Positions 17,181 to 26,846 are shown, counted from the stretch's first letter. The stretch: DNA of 64,000 nucleotides from JBMOKT01 sp049323895 (GCA_049323895.1 JBMOKT010000022.1:1-64000), one strand, 5' to 3'. The notes: generated from the letters alone by a model not told the origin. Program-made: numbers and translations.

Positions 17181-17709
17181 TAAATATTCTGATTGCTGTG
17201 CTTGTGGTAGTGGCTGTTGTGGAACTGGGCAAGAAAAGAAACAAATCTTTATTGATTTCCTCTATCTTGATTTAAGCGTATGTGAGAGATGTCAAGGTAC
17301 TGAACACAACCTGGCTGAAGCAATTAATCAAGTATCCGGGGTTTTGCAGGCAGCAGGTTTTGAGCTAGTGCTGAATAAGATTAATATTACTTCCCGAGAA
17401 TTAGCTATAAAACATCAATTTGTCAGCTCACCGACAATCAGGGTTAACGGCATTGATATTGCTTTGGATGTGAAGGAATCCTCCTGCAGGGAATGTGGTG
17501 ACCTTTGCGGAGACTCTGTTGACTGCAGGGTATGGATTTATGAGGATGTTGAATACAGCGAACCACCCAAGGCAATGATTATTAATGCCATTCTTAGGTG
17601 CATTTATAGTAATGAAAAGGCGGACTCTATTCAAAAAGGAGATTACAAATTGCCTAATAATTTAAAATTGTTCTTTGAAGGGTTGGAAGGGAAGGAGCAT
17701 TTATCTTAG
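17173..17709 (+). CDS. DUF2703 cysteine-rich thioredoxin-like protein
   Basis: 178 residues. A cysteine-dense N-terminus (CCACGSGCCG, residues 8-17) is followed by a domain with LYLDLSVCERCQGTE and VSSPTIRVNG, matching DUF2703, a thioredoxin-like family with CxxC. A second cysteine patch follows (SCRECGDLCGDSVDC). Cysteine clustering suggests thiol redox or metal(loid) binding. Last gene of the arsR cluster; converges on the next gene with a 4-bp overlap. Biochemical function is not established. Confidence 0.75.
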   Translation: MNNKYSDCCACGSGCCGTGQEKKQIFIDFLYLDLSVCERCQGTEHNLAEAINQVSGVLQAAGFELVLNKINITSRELAIKHQFVSSPTIRVNGIDIALDVKESSCRECGDLCGDSVDCRVWIYEDVEYSEPPKAMIINAILRCIYSNEKADSIQKGDYKLPNNLKLFFEGLEGKEHLS

Positions 17710-18140
17710 AGGTAAGAGGCCCCGCTTTTTTTTACCAGAAGATTAATGAATTCTTTTAATTGCTTGTGACCGATTATATCTGTAGAAATAGTTATTAATT
17801 CCTTGTTATTGTCTTTTCCAAACAAGTGAATATCTTGTGTATAGCCGAACCTTGCGGTACTGATTTTTTTACTTAGCACTACTCTGGAGACTTTATTAAA
17901 TTCAACATCTTGTGCACTTAGGAAACCCCCGATTATTAATTTATCAAAAGTTATTTCAACGGTTTTTTGGTTGTAAGCAATGAACATAATTGCACCAACA
18001 AAAAACATCGATATGGTGATTTGAAATTCCAGGTTAGTAATATTTTTTGCAGGGGTCAAACTTAACAAAAATAACCCTACTGCTGTGTATAGAATAGACT
18101 GGAAAATACAGCAATTATCCTTGTAGATTTTTCTTTTCAT
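17706..18140 (-). CDS. small membrane protein with PH-like domain
   Basis: 144 residues. Two hydrophobic helices near the N-terminus (about 10-30 and 40-56) are followed by a soluble beta-rich part (VEITFDKLIIGG...VVLSKKISTARFGY) resembling bacterial PH-like domains. I do not recognise a specific family. It is convergent with the DUF2703 gene, sharing 4 bp at the stop codons, and stands alone. Confidence 0.55.
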   Translation of the reverse strand: MKRKIYKDNCCIFQSILYTAVGLFLLSLTPAKNITNLEFQITISMFFVGAIMFIAYNQKTVEITFDKLIIGGFLSAQDVEFNKVSRVVLSKKISTARFGYTQDIHLFGKDNNKELITISTDIIGHKQLKEFINLLVKKSGASYL

Positions 18141-18295
18141 CCTGGCTTCCTTTTCCCTCTAATATTTATAAACGATGCAGGCTTGAAACTTGTTGGTCAT
18201 ATTAGTTACGACCCATATGAAATTTCCCCTTTCTAAGTTTTTGCATTTGTATTATTTGTATTAAAAAAATTCCTATGCATCTAAGTGAAATTTGC

Positions 18296-18319
18296 AAAAA
18301 AAGACCCCATTGAAGGGGC
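18296..18319 (-). terminator. intrinsic terminator after the lone receiver gene
   Basis: On the minus strand GCCCC TTCAAT GGGGTC is followed by seven U residues. It lies 57 bp beyond the stop of the CheY-like gene. Confidence 0.8.
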
Positions 18320-18376
18320 AAATACAGGGAAATTACACACTATATTTTCTTATATGCTTTATGCTGTAATTGAAAT

Positions 18377-18763
18377 TTAATTTGCATTACAGGGAGTATT
18401 CTGCTCCCCCAGCGATTCAATATAATCAACCAACTCATCTAAATCAAAAGGTTTGGTAAAGATTCTTTGGTATGTATTTTCAGGGGGGAAGTCATCTACC
18501 CCAAGCATTGACCCTGATAGAATTGCAACACATACATTATTATAATTTGGATTTTTTTTCATTTCCTGAATGAAATCCTTACCTGACAACCTTGGCATGT
18601 TTAGATCAACCAAAATAAGGTCTGGTTTAAAATCCTCATTAAGTTTCTCCAACCCTTCCAAACCATCCCCGGCCAATACAACTTCGTGACCCGCACTACT
18701 TAAGGCAAGTTCCAGAACCATTCGTATACTGGGTTCATCATCAATTGCTAGTATTCTACCCAA
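18377..18763 (-). CDS. stand-alone response regulator receiver
   Basis: 128 residues, one receiver domain with no output domain. D8/D9, phosphoacceptor D53 (LILVDLNMPRLSG) and K104 (FTKPFD) are all present, so it should be phosphorylatable. A short tail (GEQNTPCNAN) follows. It is transcribed away from the KaiC and kinase genes on the other side, and the large kinase is a plausible partner. Confidence 0.85.
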   Translation of the reverse strand: MGRILAIDDEPSIRMVLELALSSAGHEVVLAGDGLEGLEKLNEDFKPDLILVDLNMPRLSGKDFIQEMKKNPNYNNVCVAILSGSMLGVDDFPPENTYQRIFTKPFDLDELVDYIESLGEQNTPCNAN

Positions 18764-18946
18764 AATTTATCACTCCAGTTGTAAGAAATTCAACAAAAAT
18801 AGTATATCAAGTGATTAATAGGAAATCTGTCGAAGCATAAGGGTAAAAAAGGCAAATTTATTGTCGTTTTAAAGTGGATATGCAGGAAAATAAACTTTAT
18901 AAGCGAAAATTCAATTAATTGCTTTTTTGGGGAGGTGTATCCTATA

Positions 18947-19255
18947 GTGGGTACTTTTAAGGCAATAATCGACGAGATATTCCATTCAATAGAGCGGGCA
19001 CTTGGTGTACATGTTACCCTGCTGCTGGTGGAACGGGCTGTCTGGAAGGTTCGGGAGAAATATGAGGAAGCTAACCTGATTCGTTATTCAGAAGAAGGAA
19101 TTAATCTGGAACAGCTAAAAGATTTAGAACCTTCGAAAGCCAATCTTATTACCCAGGAGTTTATTACTGCATTTGTTGCAACTTTAAGCCGCCTGGTAGG
19201 AAAACAACTTGCAAGCGAGTTAACAAAACAACTAGAGGAACTACGGGAGGTATAA
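18947..19255 (+). CDS. uncharacterised helical protein ahead of the KaiC-like gene
   Basis: About 102 residues, predicted helical, no membrane segment. Features are an N-terminal IDEIFHSIERALG segment and a central VTLLLVERAVWKVREKYEEA. The preferred GTG at 18947 is nine bases from GGAGGTG; the GTG at 18935 lies in that ribosome site. One base separates it from the KaiC-like ATPase gene, which starts at 19257, so the two are translationally coupled and likely act together. I do not recognise the family; an adaptor or regulator of the ATPase is a guess. Confidence 0.65.
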   Translation: MGTFKAIIDEIFHSIERALGVHVTLLLVERAVWKVREKYEEANLIRYSEEGINLEQLKDLEPSKANLITQEFITAFVATLSRLVGKQLASELTKQLEELREV

Positions 19256-19256
19256 C

Positions 19257-20636
19257 ATGGATAGGATGGCAACAGGAATTTCTGCCCTGGATAATATTTT
19301 GGATGGCGGATTTCCTAAGGGTAGCACAATACTTTTAGTAGGTAAACCGGGTTCGGGAAAAACCATATTTGCTCACCAAATGATGTATCACAATGCTTCC
19401 TTTGACCAAAAAGTGGTTTATCTTACAACTCTGGCTGAATCTCAAATGAAAGTATTAAAATTTCAGCAGGAATTTGACTTTTTTGATAAAAGCAAATTTC
19501 AGCGGGAAGTAATATATAATGATTTAGGGAGCGTATTGCGAAAACATGGACCAAAACATGCTCTTCAGGTAATTGAAGAACTATTAAAAAAATATGAACC
19601 TGCCTTGATCATTGTTGATACAATCAAGACAATTTCCGATATTATACCTTCTCTTCTCGAATTTAGAGAATTTATTCTGGATCTCTCCAATAGACTTGCC
19701 ACCTGGGATTGTACGTCTCTGCTGCTAGGTGAATATTCCGAAGAAGATATAGAAATCAGACCGGAGAGTTCTATTGCCGATGGAATTGTGTATCTATCGG
19801 GGGCAGAAGAAGAAAAGTACCAGAAAAGATATTTAAGGATATTGAAAATGCGTGGAACGGGGTTTGCCGGTGGGCAAAATGTATTTACTATTTCGAAAAA
19901 CGGATTAGAAGTATTCCCTAGACTAAATCCCGTAGCCAGCCAACAGGTTTATGAGCAGTTTTCGGAGAAGATAACTACGGGTTTACCCGAGCTGGACGTC
20001 CTTACCTTTGGGGGTCTGACCAGAGCTTCAACCACGTTATTAAGCGGGTCCTCAGGTTCAGGAAAAACTATTCTGGCTCTCCATTTTATTTATGGAGGTC
20101 TGCAGTCAGGTGAAAATGCAGTCTATGTATCTTTTGAGGAAAACCAACAGCAGATAGCAAGGAGTGCTCAAAAGCTGGGGATTGACCTTCAGCCCTACAT
20201 AGACCAGGGTAAATTAAAGCTGATTCATCTGTCACCTATTGAACTGGACGTTGACATTCATGTTTTTGAGATTCAAAAGATGGTTGTTAATTATAATGCC
20301 AAAAGATTAGTCATAGACTCTATTTCTTCATTTGAAATTGGTATGGAAAATAAAGTTAAGTATACCGATTACATTTGGGCAATTACAGATTTCTTTAAAA
20401 CCCAGGGGGTTACTGTCCTTTTGACCCACGAACTTCATGAAACCGACACTTTTTCAAAATTGACCAAGCATGGAATCAGTTTTGTGGCAGACAACCTTAT
20501 ACTTTTACGTTATATTGAAGAGGGTTTAGATGTTAAAAGGTTCCTGCGTGTAGTCAAAATGAGAGGAAGCCAGCACTCTTCCCTATTAAGCGAGTTAAGG
20601 ATTGAAAACAGCAGGCTCAAAATTGGAAAAGGGTAA
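19257..20636 (+). CDS. two-domain KaiC-like RecA-fold ATPase
   Basis: 459 residues with two KaiC domains. Walker A motifs are at 29-36 (GKPGSGKT) and 264-271 (GSSGSGKT). The second domain keeps the paired catalytic glutamates (FEEN, E294/E295); the first has LAES with only one. The C-terminal KMRGSQH matches the KaiC CII ending. At the place of the KaiC phosphosites S431/T432 the sequence has S408/F409, so only one remains. It sits between a small unknown protein and a kinase. No kaiA or kaiB is visible; a signalling rather than clock role is likely. Confidence 0.85.
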   Translation: MDRMATGISALDNILDGGFPKGSTILLVGKPGSGKTIFAHQMMYHNASFDQKVVYLTTLAESQMKVLKFQQEFDFFDKSKFQREVIYNDLGSVLRKHGPKHALQVIEELLKKYEPALIIVDTIKTISDIIPSLLEFREFILDLSNRLATWDCTSLLLGEYSEEDIEIRPESSIADGIVYLSGAEEEKYQKRYLRILKMRGTGFAGGQNVFTISKNGLEVFPRLNPVASQQVYEQFSEKITTGLPELDVLTFGGLTRASTTLLSGSSGSGKTILALHFIYGGLQSGENAVYVSFEENQQQIARSAQKLGIDLQPYIDQGKLKLIHLSPIELDVDIHVFEIQKMVVNYNAKRLVIDSISSFEIGMENKVKYTDYIWAITDFFKTQGVTVLLTHELHETDTFSKLTKHGISFVADNLILLRYIEEGLDVKRFLRVVKMRGSQHSSLLSELRIENSRLKIGKG

Positions 20637-20668
20637 ACAAAGTGCCTGGTCCAATATAGGGGGATAAT

Positions 20669-22834
20669 ATGAATATTGATGCCTATTTTAAAAAAATTAC
20701 CAATTCAAACCGGTGGATGAGCTTTATTGAAAGCACTGCCAAGGGTTTACAGGTCAACTTGTCTTTTTTATTGTCAGACGGTAGGCTTATCGAGGCGCCT
20801 AACAGCTGCCCCATATGCCTTATCCCTTATTCACCGCTGACAAATGGGGATATTGATAGGGTCCTTAAATTAGCAAATGGGGATACTGACCACATCATAA
20901 CAATAAAAGGACACGAGGCAATTATCCTGCTAACTGATGGCGGTATTCCTTTTATAGTTAGAGACTGTGAGGCTTGTACCGAAACCGGTGTTTTATCCCT
21001 AGAAAAAAGAGCTCTAATTGCTAAGAAGCTTATCAACAGTTTTTATACCGCTCTGGCAGAAGGCTTTCAGGGCGGAAACCGTGCAATAGAACTTTCCACC
21101 CTAAGGCACATGAATCATATTATTCTTTCTTTGTTTCAGGGAAAAGAGGATGCGGCTGAACGTTCTTTTGATTTGATATTGAGCGCATTAATAATTATCC
21201 TCGATGCACAGGGGAGTTGGTTGGAGTTATATGACCATTCCACCCACCAAACTATATACAAAGGGGACAAGCAAGCTGTTATTAATTACTTAAACTCTGG
21301 ACAAGGGTCACCCGGTTTCTCTGTTGAGGTAAGTACAAATGAAATAAAAGGAAGACTGGGTGTCTTAGCTCCCGTTCTTATTGACCAAGCTATGGAATTA
21401 CTGCCTTTAATGGCGCAGGAAGTTGCTATAGTGGTAGAAATTGACAACCTTTTTAGACTTTTTCATAAACGAATGATTCGGGTTTTGGAGGCAATTGATA
21501 GCGGAATAGTTGTTCTGGATAAAAAGAGAACGGTTAGTTACGTAAATCTTCCTTTTGAACAATTAATGGGAATATCAACAATTGATATAGTAGGAAAATC
21601 CGATGCATTTATCAATGGTCCTTGGACTCCCTACATCAAATCCGGTATCGACCAGCAAATAGAAGGAAAGGTAGAAGTATTAAATTTATTAAAAAAGCAG
21701 ATTTGTATAGATTGGCAAGTATCACCACTAATCGAGGATAAATCCGTTCAGGGTTGGATAATCTTCATTAAGGACCGTACTGATTATTACCGCTGGCAGG
21801 AAGAGGTAAGAAAAGCAGAACGCCTTGCAAATACCACTGCAATGGTGGGCTCATTAGCCCATGAACTTCGGAATCCTTTAAGCGCTGCCAAAGGTTTGCT
21901 GCAATTAACACGGCAAAAAGGTGACACCCACGGATCAGGAGGGTATATAGATTTAGTTCAGAAGGAAATCGACAGAGTTACTACATTGCTTAATGAATTT
22001 TTGCTTCTAGGTAAACCGGCAGAAAAATTAGAAGAACCTGTTCAGCTTTCTTCATTACTAAGGGAACTAGTTCCTATACTAGAATCTGAAGCATTTAACT
22101 ATGGGTCGGAACTAATAATTGATATACAGTCCGAACCTTTTCTTAGAGCCGATCCTGGTCAATTAACACAGGTAATTATGAATCTCGTCCGAAATGCCGC
22201 ACAAGCTGCCGGAGAACAAGGAAAAATATTTGTTTCTTTACACGAAAAAGGACAAAAAGTATTTATTACTATATGGGATACCGGACCTGGAATTGACCCT
22301 GCTATAATGGACAACCTTTTCCGACCTTTTTTTACCACTAAGGAACGCGGCACTGGGCTGGGACTTTCTATTGTTCAAGCAATAATTCATAATCATGGGG
22401 GTGATATTGTAGTCAAAAACGCGCAAGAAGGTGGTGCCATATTCCAGGCTATCCTCCCATCCTATATAAACGTTACATCTATACAGGTAGATGTATTAAT
22501 GATAGTTAAGGACAGGATGATAAAATATCCCTCAGAGCAAGCTGTGAGGGAAGCGGGGCTTAATATTATTACCGCTGACAGCCTTGAACAAGGGATTGGA
22601 TTATTGGAAAACTTCCCACCGAAAATATTAGTTATTGACAATTGCTTTTTAGACCATAAAGATAATTTAAAATTATTCAAGCAGCACTCCAAAAATTCAA
22701 AAATAGTAATTATAGGTGAACCTTGTTTACCAGACATTTTGGAGGATGCAGCTTATATTTCAAAAAATCCTTTAAACTATACACGCTTGGTAAGCCAGTT
22801 GAAACTGGGTCTGACTAGAGTTATAGAACAATAA
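20669..22834 (+). CDS. PAS sensor histidine kinase with Cys-rich N-domain and C-terminal pseudo-receiver
   Basis: 721 residues, soluble. The N-terminal domain (1-130) holds C47/C50 (CPIC) and C100/C103 (CEAC), a likely metal site. A GAF-like region (150-255) and a PAS domain (265-370) follow. HisKA has H398 in GSLAHELRNPLS, and the ATPase domain has NLVRNAAQAA, DTGPGID and GTGLGLSIV. The last 115 residues look like a receiver (ILVIDNCF) whose acidic pocket is degenerate. The order and 32-bp gap after the KaiC-like gene suggest one operon. It probably signals to the lone receiver at 18377. Confidence 0.85.
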   Translation: MNIDAYFKKITNSNRWMSFIESTAKGLQVNLSFLLSDGRLIEAPNSCPICLIPYSPLTNGDIDRVLKLANGDTDHIITIKGHEAIILLTDGGIPFIVRDCEACTETGVLSLEKRALIAKKLINSFYTALAEGFQGGNRAIELSTLRHMNHIILSLFQGKEDAAERSFDLILSALIIILDAQGSWLELYDHSTHQTIYKGDKQAVINYLNSGQGSPGFSVEVSTNEIKGRLGVLAPVLIDQAMELLPLMAQEVAIVVEIDNLFRLFHKRMIRVLEAIDSGIVVLDKKRTVSYVNLPFEQLMGISTIDIVGKSDAFINGPWTPYIKSGIDQQIEGKVEVLNLLKKQICIDWQVSPLIEDKSVQGWIIFIKDRTDYYRWQEEVRKAERLANTTAMVGSLAHELRNPLSAAKGLLQLTRQKGDTHGSGGYIDLVQKEIDRVTTLLNEFLLLGKPAEKLEEPVQLSSLLRELVPILESEAFNYGSELIIDIQSEPFLRADPGQLTQVIMNLVRNAAQAAGEQGKIFVSLHEKGQKVFITIWDTGPGIDPAIMDNLFRPFFTTKERGTGLGLSIVQAIIHNHGGDIVVKNAQEGGAIFQAILPSYINVTSIQVDVLMIVKDRMIKYPSEQAVREAGLNIITADSLEQGIGLLENFPPKILVIDNCFLDHKDNLKLFKQHSKNSKIVIIGEPCLPDILEDAAYISKNPLNYTRLVSQLKLGLTRVIEQ

Positions 22835-22907
22835 AATAATTTTTCAAATATTAGAAATAGTGATAAAATTATTACTGTATTTATAAATATCTATAGAGGT
22901 GCTAGAA

Positions 22908-24113
22908 ATGTTACTTGCAGGAATAATAATATCTTTCGCTTTTATTCTGACCTTAGTTAAATTTAAAAAGCCAATTGGAATTGCCATTACCCTGGGCGGC
23001 ATCCTCTTGGCTTTATTTGCGCAAATACCATTTAGTAAAATTATTTATCTTGTTTTACATACTTTAATTGAAGTCCCTACCCTAGAACTAGTGGTCACCG
23101 TTATTTTAATAAACATATTGAGTGCAGCCATGGATGAGTATGGTGTACTGGAAAAAATGGTGGACTACCTGGAAAAACTATTTAGGAGCACCAAAGTACT
23201 GCTTTTTATTTTCCCCTCCCTTTTATCAACATTTACAACCACGGGCAGTGCAATTATAGCGGCACCTGTTATAGACAGCTTAGGTAACAAGGTAGGGCTT
23301 ACCAAACCAAGAAAAGCTGCTATCAACCTTTATATCAGACATGCCTGGTATTTCGTGCTTCCTATTTCCATTCCCTTGATTAACGCCTCTTATATCAGCA
23401 ATATTCCCTTAGTAGAATTAATGAAAGTCCAACTGCCTGTTGCCCTGGCATGCCTCTTAGCTGCCTATTTTGTCTATATTAAACCTCTGAAGGACAGGGA
23501 ATATATTCAGAATGGGGAAACTAAGAATAAGATAATTTTTAACACCTTGCTATACTCTTCACCGCTGCTTGTCTGCATTTTGCTTGTCTTTTGGATACCA
23601 TTTTATGCTGCCCTTGTACCAGGCATCTTTTTAACCTATACCATCGGGGTTAAGAAACAGGCATTTAAAAAGGTGTTATTGAAAAGCAAGAATACAAACC
23701 TTATCCTTGCAGTTTTAGGAATTATGATTTTCAAGAATATAATAGGTAATATCCCGCAAATTAAAACTATGATTATGCAGGTTATCAGATTTGGGATACC
23801 CCTGGAGCTTTTGACTATTGCTGTAACTTTAATAATTGCATATGCGGTGGCAAATCCCTCATTGCTGGTGGGGATGGTTTACCCGCTTATTCTGCCCCTT
23901 GCATCACCTGCAGAGCAGATACCATATGCCATGCTTATCTTTACAGTTGGTTTTGCTGCATACTTTATATCACCTGTCCATTTATGCCAGGCCTTAACTA
24001 ATGAATACTTCGGCGTATCCACTGAAGAATTATTTAAAGAATATAAAATTACCTTTCCTGTAATGTTCTTCTCAGGGTTGATTACTTTTTATGTTTTAAG
24101 ATTAATTATGTAA
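22908..24113 (+). CDS. DUF401-family permease
   Basis: About 401 residues, roughly ten membrane helices. LLSTFTTTGSAIIAAP and the second-half segment ANPSLLVGMVYPLILP are characteristic of the DUF401 family. These are predicted secondary transporters related to anion permeases, with unknown substrate. ATG at 22908 is chosen over GTG 22899, which lies in the AGAGGTG ribosome site. It is 73 bp after the kinase, on the same strand, and may be cotranscribed. It converges with dgoD. Confidence 0.75.
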   Translation: MLLAGIIISFAFILTLVKFKKPIGIAITLGGILLALFAQIPFSKIIYLVLHTLIEVPTLELVVTVILINILSAAMDEYGVLEKMVDYLEKLFRSTKVLLFIFPSLLSTFTTTGSAIIAAPVIDSLGNKVGLTKPRKAAINLYIRHAWYFVLPISIPLINASYISNIPLVELMKVQLPVALACLLAAYFVYIKPLKDREYIQNGETKNKIIFNTLLYSSPLLVCILLVFWIPFYAALVPGIFLTYTIGVKKQAFKKVLLKSKNTNLILAVLGIMIFKNIIGNIPQIKTMIMQVIRFGIPLELLTIAVTLIIAYAVANPSLLVGMVYPLILPLASPAEQIPYAMLIFTVGFAAYFISPVHLCQALTNEYFGVSTEELFKEYKITFPVMFFSGLITFYVLRLIM

Positions 24114-24152
24114 AGCATTGGTCATCCGTCATTGATCATGGTTTATATTATA

Positions 24153-25301
24153 CTACCACTCGGCTACAGTACCGTCCTCATTTCTCCATACAGGATTTTT
24201 CCAGTTATGGCCTTCCCTGGCGGCTTCTTTCACCTTATTTTCATTTATTTCAATGCCTAGACCGGGACCCTGGGGAATATTCACAAAACCTTGCTGATAC
24301 TTAAAAATACTGGGATTTGATAAATAGTCTAATAAATCCCCGCCCCTATTATAATGTATCCCCAGGCTTTGTTCCTGAATAAATACATTAGGGGTACAGG
24401 CATCCAGTTGTAATGACGAGGCTAAAGCAATAGGTCCTAATGGACAATGGGGTGCTACTGCAATATCATAAGCTTCTGCCATGGCGCTAATTTTTTTACA
24501 CTCGCTAATTCCGCCGGCATGGGATAAATCAGGCTGAATAATATCTACATAGCCATCTTCAAATATTCTTTTGAAGTCCCATCTGGAAAACATTCTCTCC
24601 CCTGTTGCTATTGGTGTGGCAGCATGATTGGCTATATCTCGCAAGGCTTCAATATTTTCCGCTAAGACAGGCTCTTCAATGAACATTAATCTATACGGCT
24701 CAAGCTCTTTTGTTAAAACTTTTGCCATGGCCTTATGAACCCGCCCATGGAAATCAACAGCAATTCCAAAATCCTTGCCGCATACATCCCGGATTGCCGC
24801 TACTCTTTCCACTACCGCATCAATCTTTGCATAGGAATCAATATAATGCATTTCTTCCGTCCCGTTCATTTTGATAGCAGTATATCCCTGCCCTAATTTT
24901 TCTTTTGCTGCCCTGCCTACATCCTGAGGTCTGTCACCGCCTATCCAGCAATAGACTTTCACCTTATCTCTGCAAGCACCACCTAACAGTTGATAAATAG
25001 GCGTATTTAAATACTTGCCCTTAATATCCCACAGGGCCTGATCTATACCGGAAATTGCACTCATTAGTATAGGACCTCCCCGGTAAAAACCACCCCTGTA
25101 TAAGACCTGCCAATGGTCCTCGATTCTTAAAGGATCTTTTCCTATTAAATACTCACTTAGTTCTTTAACTGCAGCTATTACCGAGTCGGCCCGCCCTTCA
25201 ATTACAGGTTCTCCCCATCCACAAATGCCTTCATCAGTCTCAATTTTTAAAAAAACCCAGCGAGGCTTTACTTTAAATAATTCCAATTTAACTATTTTCA
25301 T
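24153..25301 (-). CDS. dgoD: D-galactonate dehydratase (enolase superfamily)
   Basis: 382 residues, the same length as E. coli DgoD. Enolase-superfamily features in order: N-terminal capping domain with GWGEPVIEGRA, the barrel with AVDFHGRV (metal Asp and catalytic His), FIEEP, ATGERMFSRW and APHCPLGPIAL carrying the second catalytic His. It dehydrates D-galactonate to 2-keto-3-deoxygalactonate using Mg2+. Last gene of a block with a TRAP transporter and UxaA, 42 bp after uxaA. Related enzymes act on other aldonates, so the exact sugar is inferred. Confidence 0.85.
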   Translation of the reverse strand: MKIVKLELFKVKPRWVFLKIETDEGICGWGEPVIEGRADSVIAAVKELSEYLIGKDPLRIEDHWQVLYRGGFYRGGPILMSAISGIDQALWDIKGKYLNTPIYQLLGGACRDKVKVYCWIGGDRPQDVGRAAKEKLGQGYTAIKMNGTEEMHYIDSYAKIDAVVERVAAIRDVCGKDFGIAVDFHGRVHKAMAKVLTKELEPYRLMFIEEPVLAENIEALRDIANHAATPIATGERMFSRWDFKRIFEDGYVDIIQPDLSHAGGISECKKISAMAEAYDIAVAPHCPLGPIALASSLQLDACTPNVFIQEQSLGIHYNRGGDLLDYLSNPSIFKYQQGFVNIPQGPGLGIEINENKVKEAAREGHNWKNPVWRNEDGTVAEW

Positions 25302-25343
25302 AATTAATCCCCCAGTTATTTTTTGTGAAGTGCTGTGAAAGAT

Positions 25344-26846
25344 TTATAATGTTACACCGTCTCTGAGTATCCCAATTTCATAGTAGTTATTTTTCTCTGT
25401 CATAGTCTTTACTTCTCCACTAGCTACTTTTATAATTAAGTCCAATAATCTAGCTGCAAGGTTATCTATATTTTCACCACTTAATAATTCCCCGGCATTA
25501 AAATCATTCCAATGTTTTTTTCTTTCATATAACTGACTATTAGTGGAAATTCTTAAGGTAGGACCGGCAAAACCCCCAGGGGTCCCTCTACCGGTGGTAA
25601 AAATCATTAAATTACATCCTGCCGCAAACTGTGCAGTTACCCCTACTAAGTCATTGCCCGGACCGCTTAAAAGATTCAGCCCACTATGCTTTATAAGCTC
25701 TCCGTATTCTATGACGTCTTCAACAACCGCTTCTCCGCCTTTTAGAATACAGCCTAACGATTTTTCTTCCAGGGTAGTTATGCCTCCCGCCCTATTACCC
25801 TGTGTGGGATTTTCGTTTGCTTCTTCACCATATTTTGAAAAATACATTTTATAATTTTCAATTAAATCTGCAATCTTTGTAAATACCTGTTGGTTTTTAG
25901 CCCTATTCATTAATATCTGTTCCGCCCCAAACATCTCAGGAACTTCAGTCATAATGACACTGCCGCCCTGGGCAATAATCTCATTACTTACCTTGCCCAC
26001 CAGGGGATTGGCCGTTATTCCTGACAAACCATCGGAGCCGCCACAATTAACACCTATAGTTAACTTAGAAATACTGAGGGTTTCCCTTGAAAAAGAAACA
26101 GTGTACTCATACAGTTGTTTTAATAACTGGATTCCAGTTTCAAATTCATCTTCACAATCCTGCAATACCAAGAACTTAATACGTTTTTCATCTATCTCAC
26201 CTAAATATGGTTTAAATACATCCAAAGAATTTATTTCACACCCTAAACTTACAATTAAAACGGCTCCCGCGTTGGGGTTTTTGGCTAAATTAGCCAGTAT
26301 TTTTTGAGTATACTCCAAGTCCTTTCCTGTCTGACTGCATCCATAGGGATGACAAAGGGGTAAAAACCCATCAAAGTTTTCAGATTTGGGGTAGACCAAG
26401 TTGGCCATTTCAGCCAGCTTAGTGATAGGTCCGTTGACACAAAAAACCATTGGGATAAGGTAGACATGATTTCTAATTCCGGTCAAACCGTTTTCCCGTA
26501 GATAACCATTAAAATACAAGTTATTATTAGATTTACTGTATTCAGTTAACTGGGGATTATATAGATAAGAATTACCTCCATGCAAGCTGCTTTCCATGTT
26601 ATGGGTGTGTACCCAATCGCCGGGAAAAATATCCTGGGCAGCAATTCCAATAGGATACCCATATTTTAAGACCTTTTCACCTTTTAATATTTTTTTAATT
26701 GCAATCTTATGCCCTGGCAGAATTTCATTGTTGACCCTAACCTCTTCATCGGAAATGAGTATAACTGTGTCTTTGTTTATTTTTTTTGTAGCTACCACAA
26801 CAGAATCTTTATCATTTATCTGAAAAAAACCGGACCTGTTATCCAT
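25344..26846 (-). CDS. uxaA: UxaA-family altronate/galactarate-type dehydratase
   Basis: 500 residues. An N-terminal SAF domain (1-90, ending GDWVHTHN) is followed by the UxaA catalytic domain with PLCHPYGCSQTG, VSLGCEIN, GVNCGGSDGLSGITANP and TTGRGTPGG. Conserved cysteines and glycine loops suggest the Fe-dependent sugar-acid dehydratase fold. E. coli UxaA converts D-altronate to 2-keto-3-deoxygluconate. The substrate here is unknown; adjacent dgoD and TRAP genes point to hexonate catabolism. It starts 17 bp after dctM. Confidence 0.82.
   Translation of the reverse strand: MDNRSGFFQINDKDSVVVATKKINKDTVILISDEEVRVNNEILPGHKIAIKKILKGEKVLKYGYPIGIAAQDIFPGDWVHTHNMESSLHGGNSYLYNPQLTEYSKSNNNLYFNGYLRENGLTGIRNHVYLIPMVFCVNGPITKLAEMANLVYPKSENFDGFLPLCHPYGCSQTGKDLEYTQKILANLAKNPNAGAVLIVSLGCEINSLDVFKPYLGEIDEKRIKFLVLQDCEDEFETGIQLLKQLYEYTVSFSRETLSISKLTIGVNCGGSDGLSGITANPLVGKVSNEIIAQGGSVIMTEVPEMFGAEQILMNRAKNQQVFTKIADLIENYKMYFSKYGEEANENPTQGNRAGGITTLEEKSLGCILKGGEAVVEDVIEYGELIKHSGLNLLSGPGNDLVGVTAQFAAGCNLMIFTTGRGTPGGFAGPTLRISTNSQLYERKKHWNDFNAGELLSGENIDNLAARLLDLIIKVASGEVKTMTEKNNYYEIGILRDGVTL

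Noticed and set aside
19257..20636. A complete circadian kaiABC locus
   Set aside because: No kaiA or kaiB is seen, and the KaiC phosphosite pair is incomplete.
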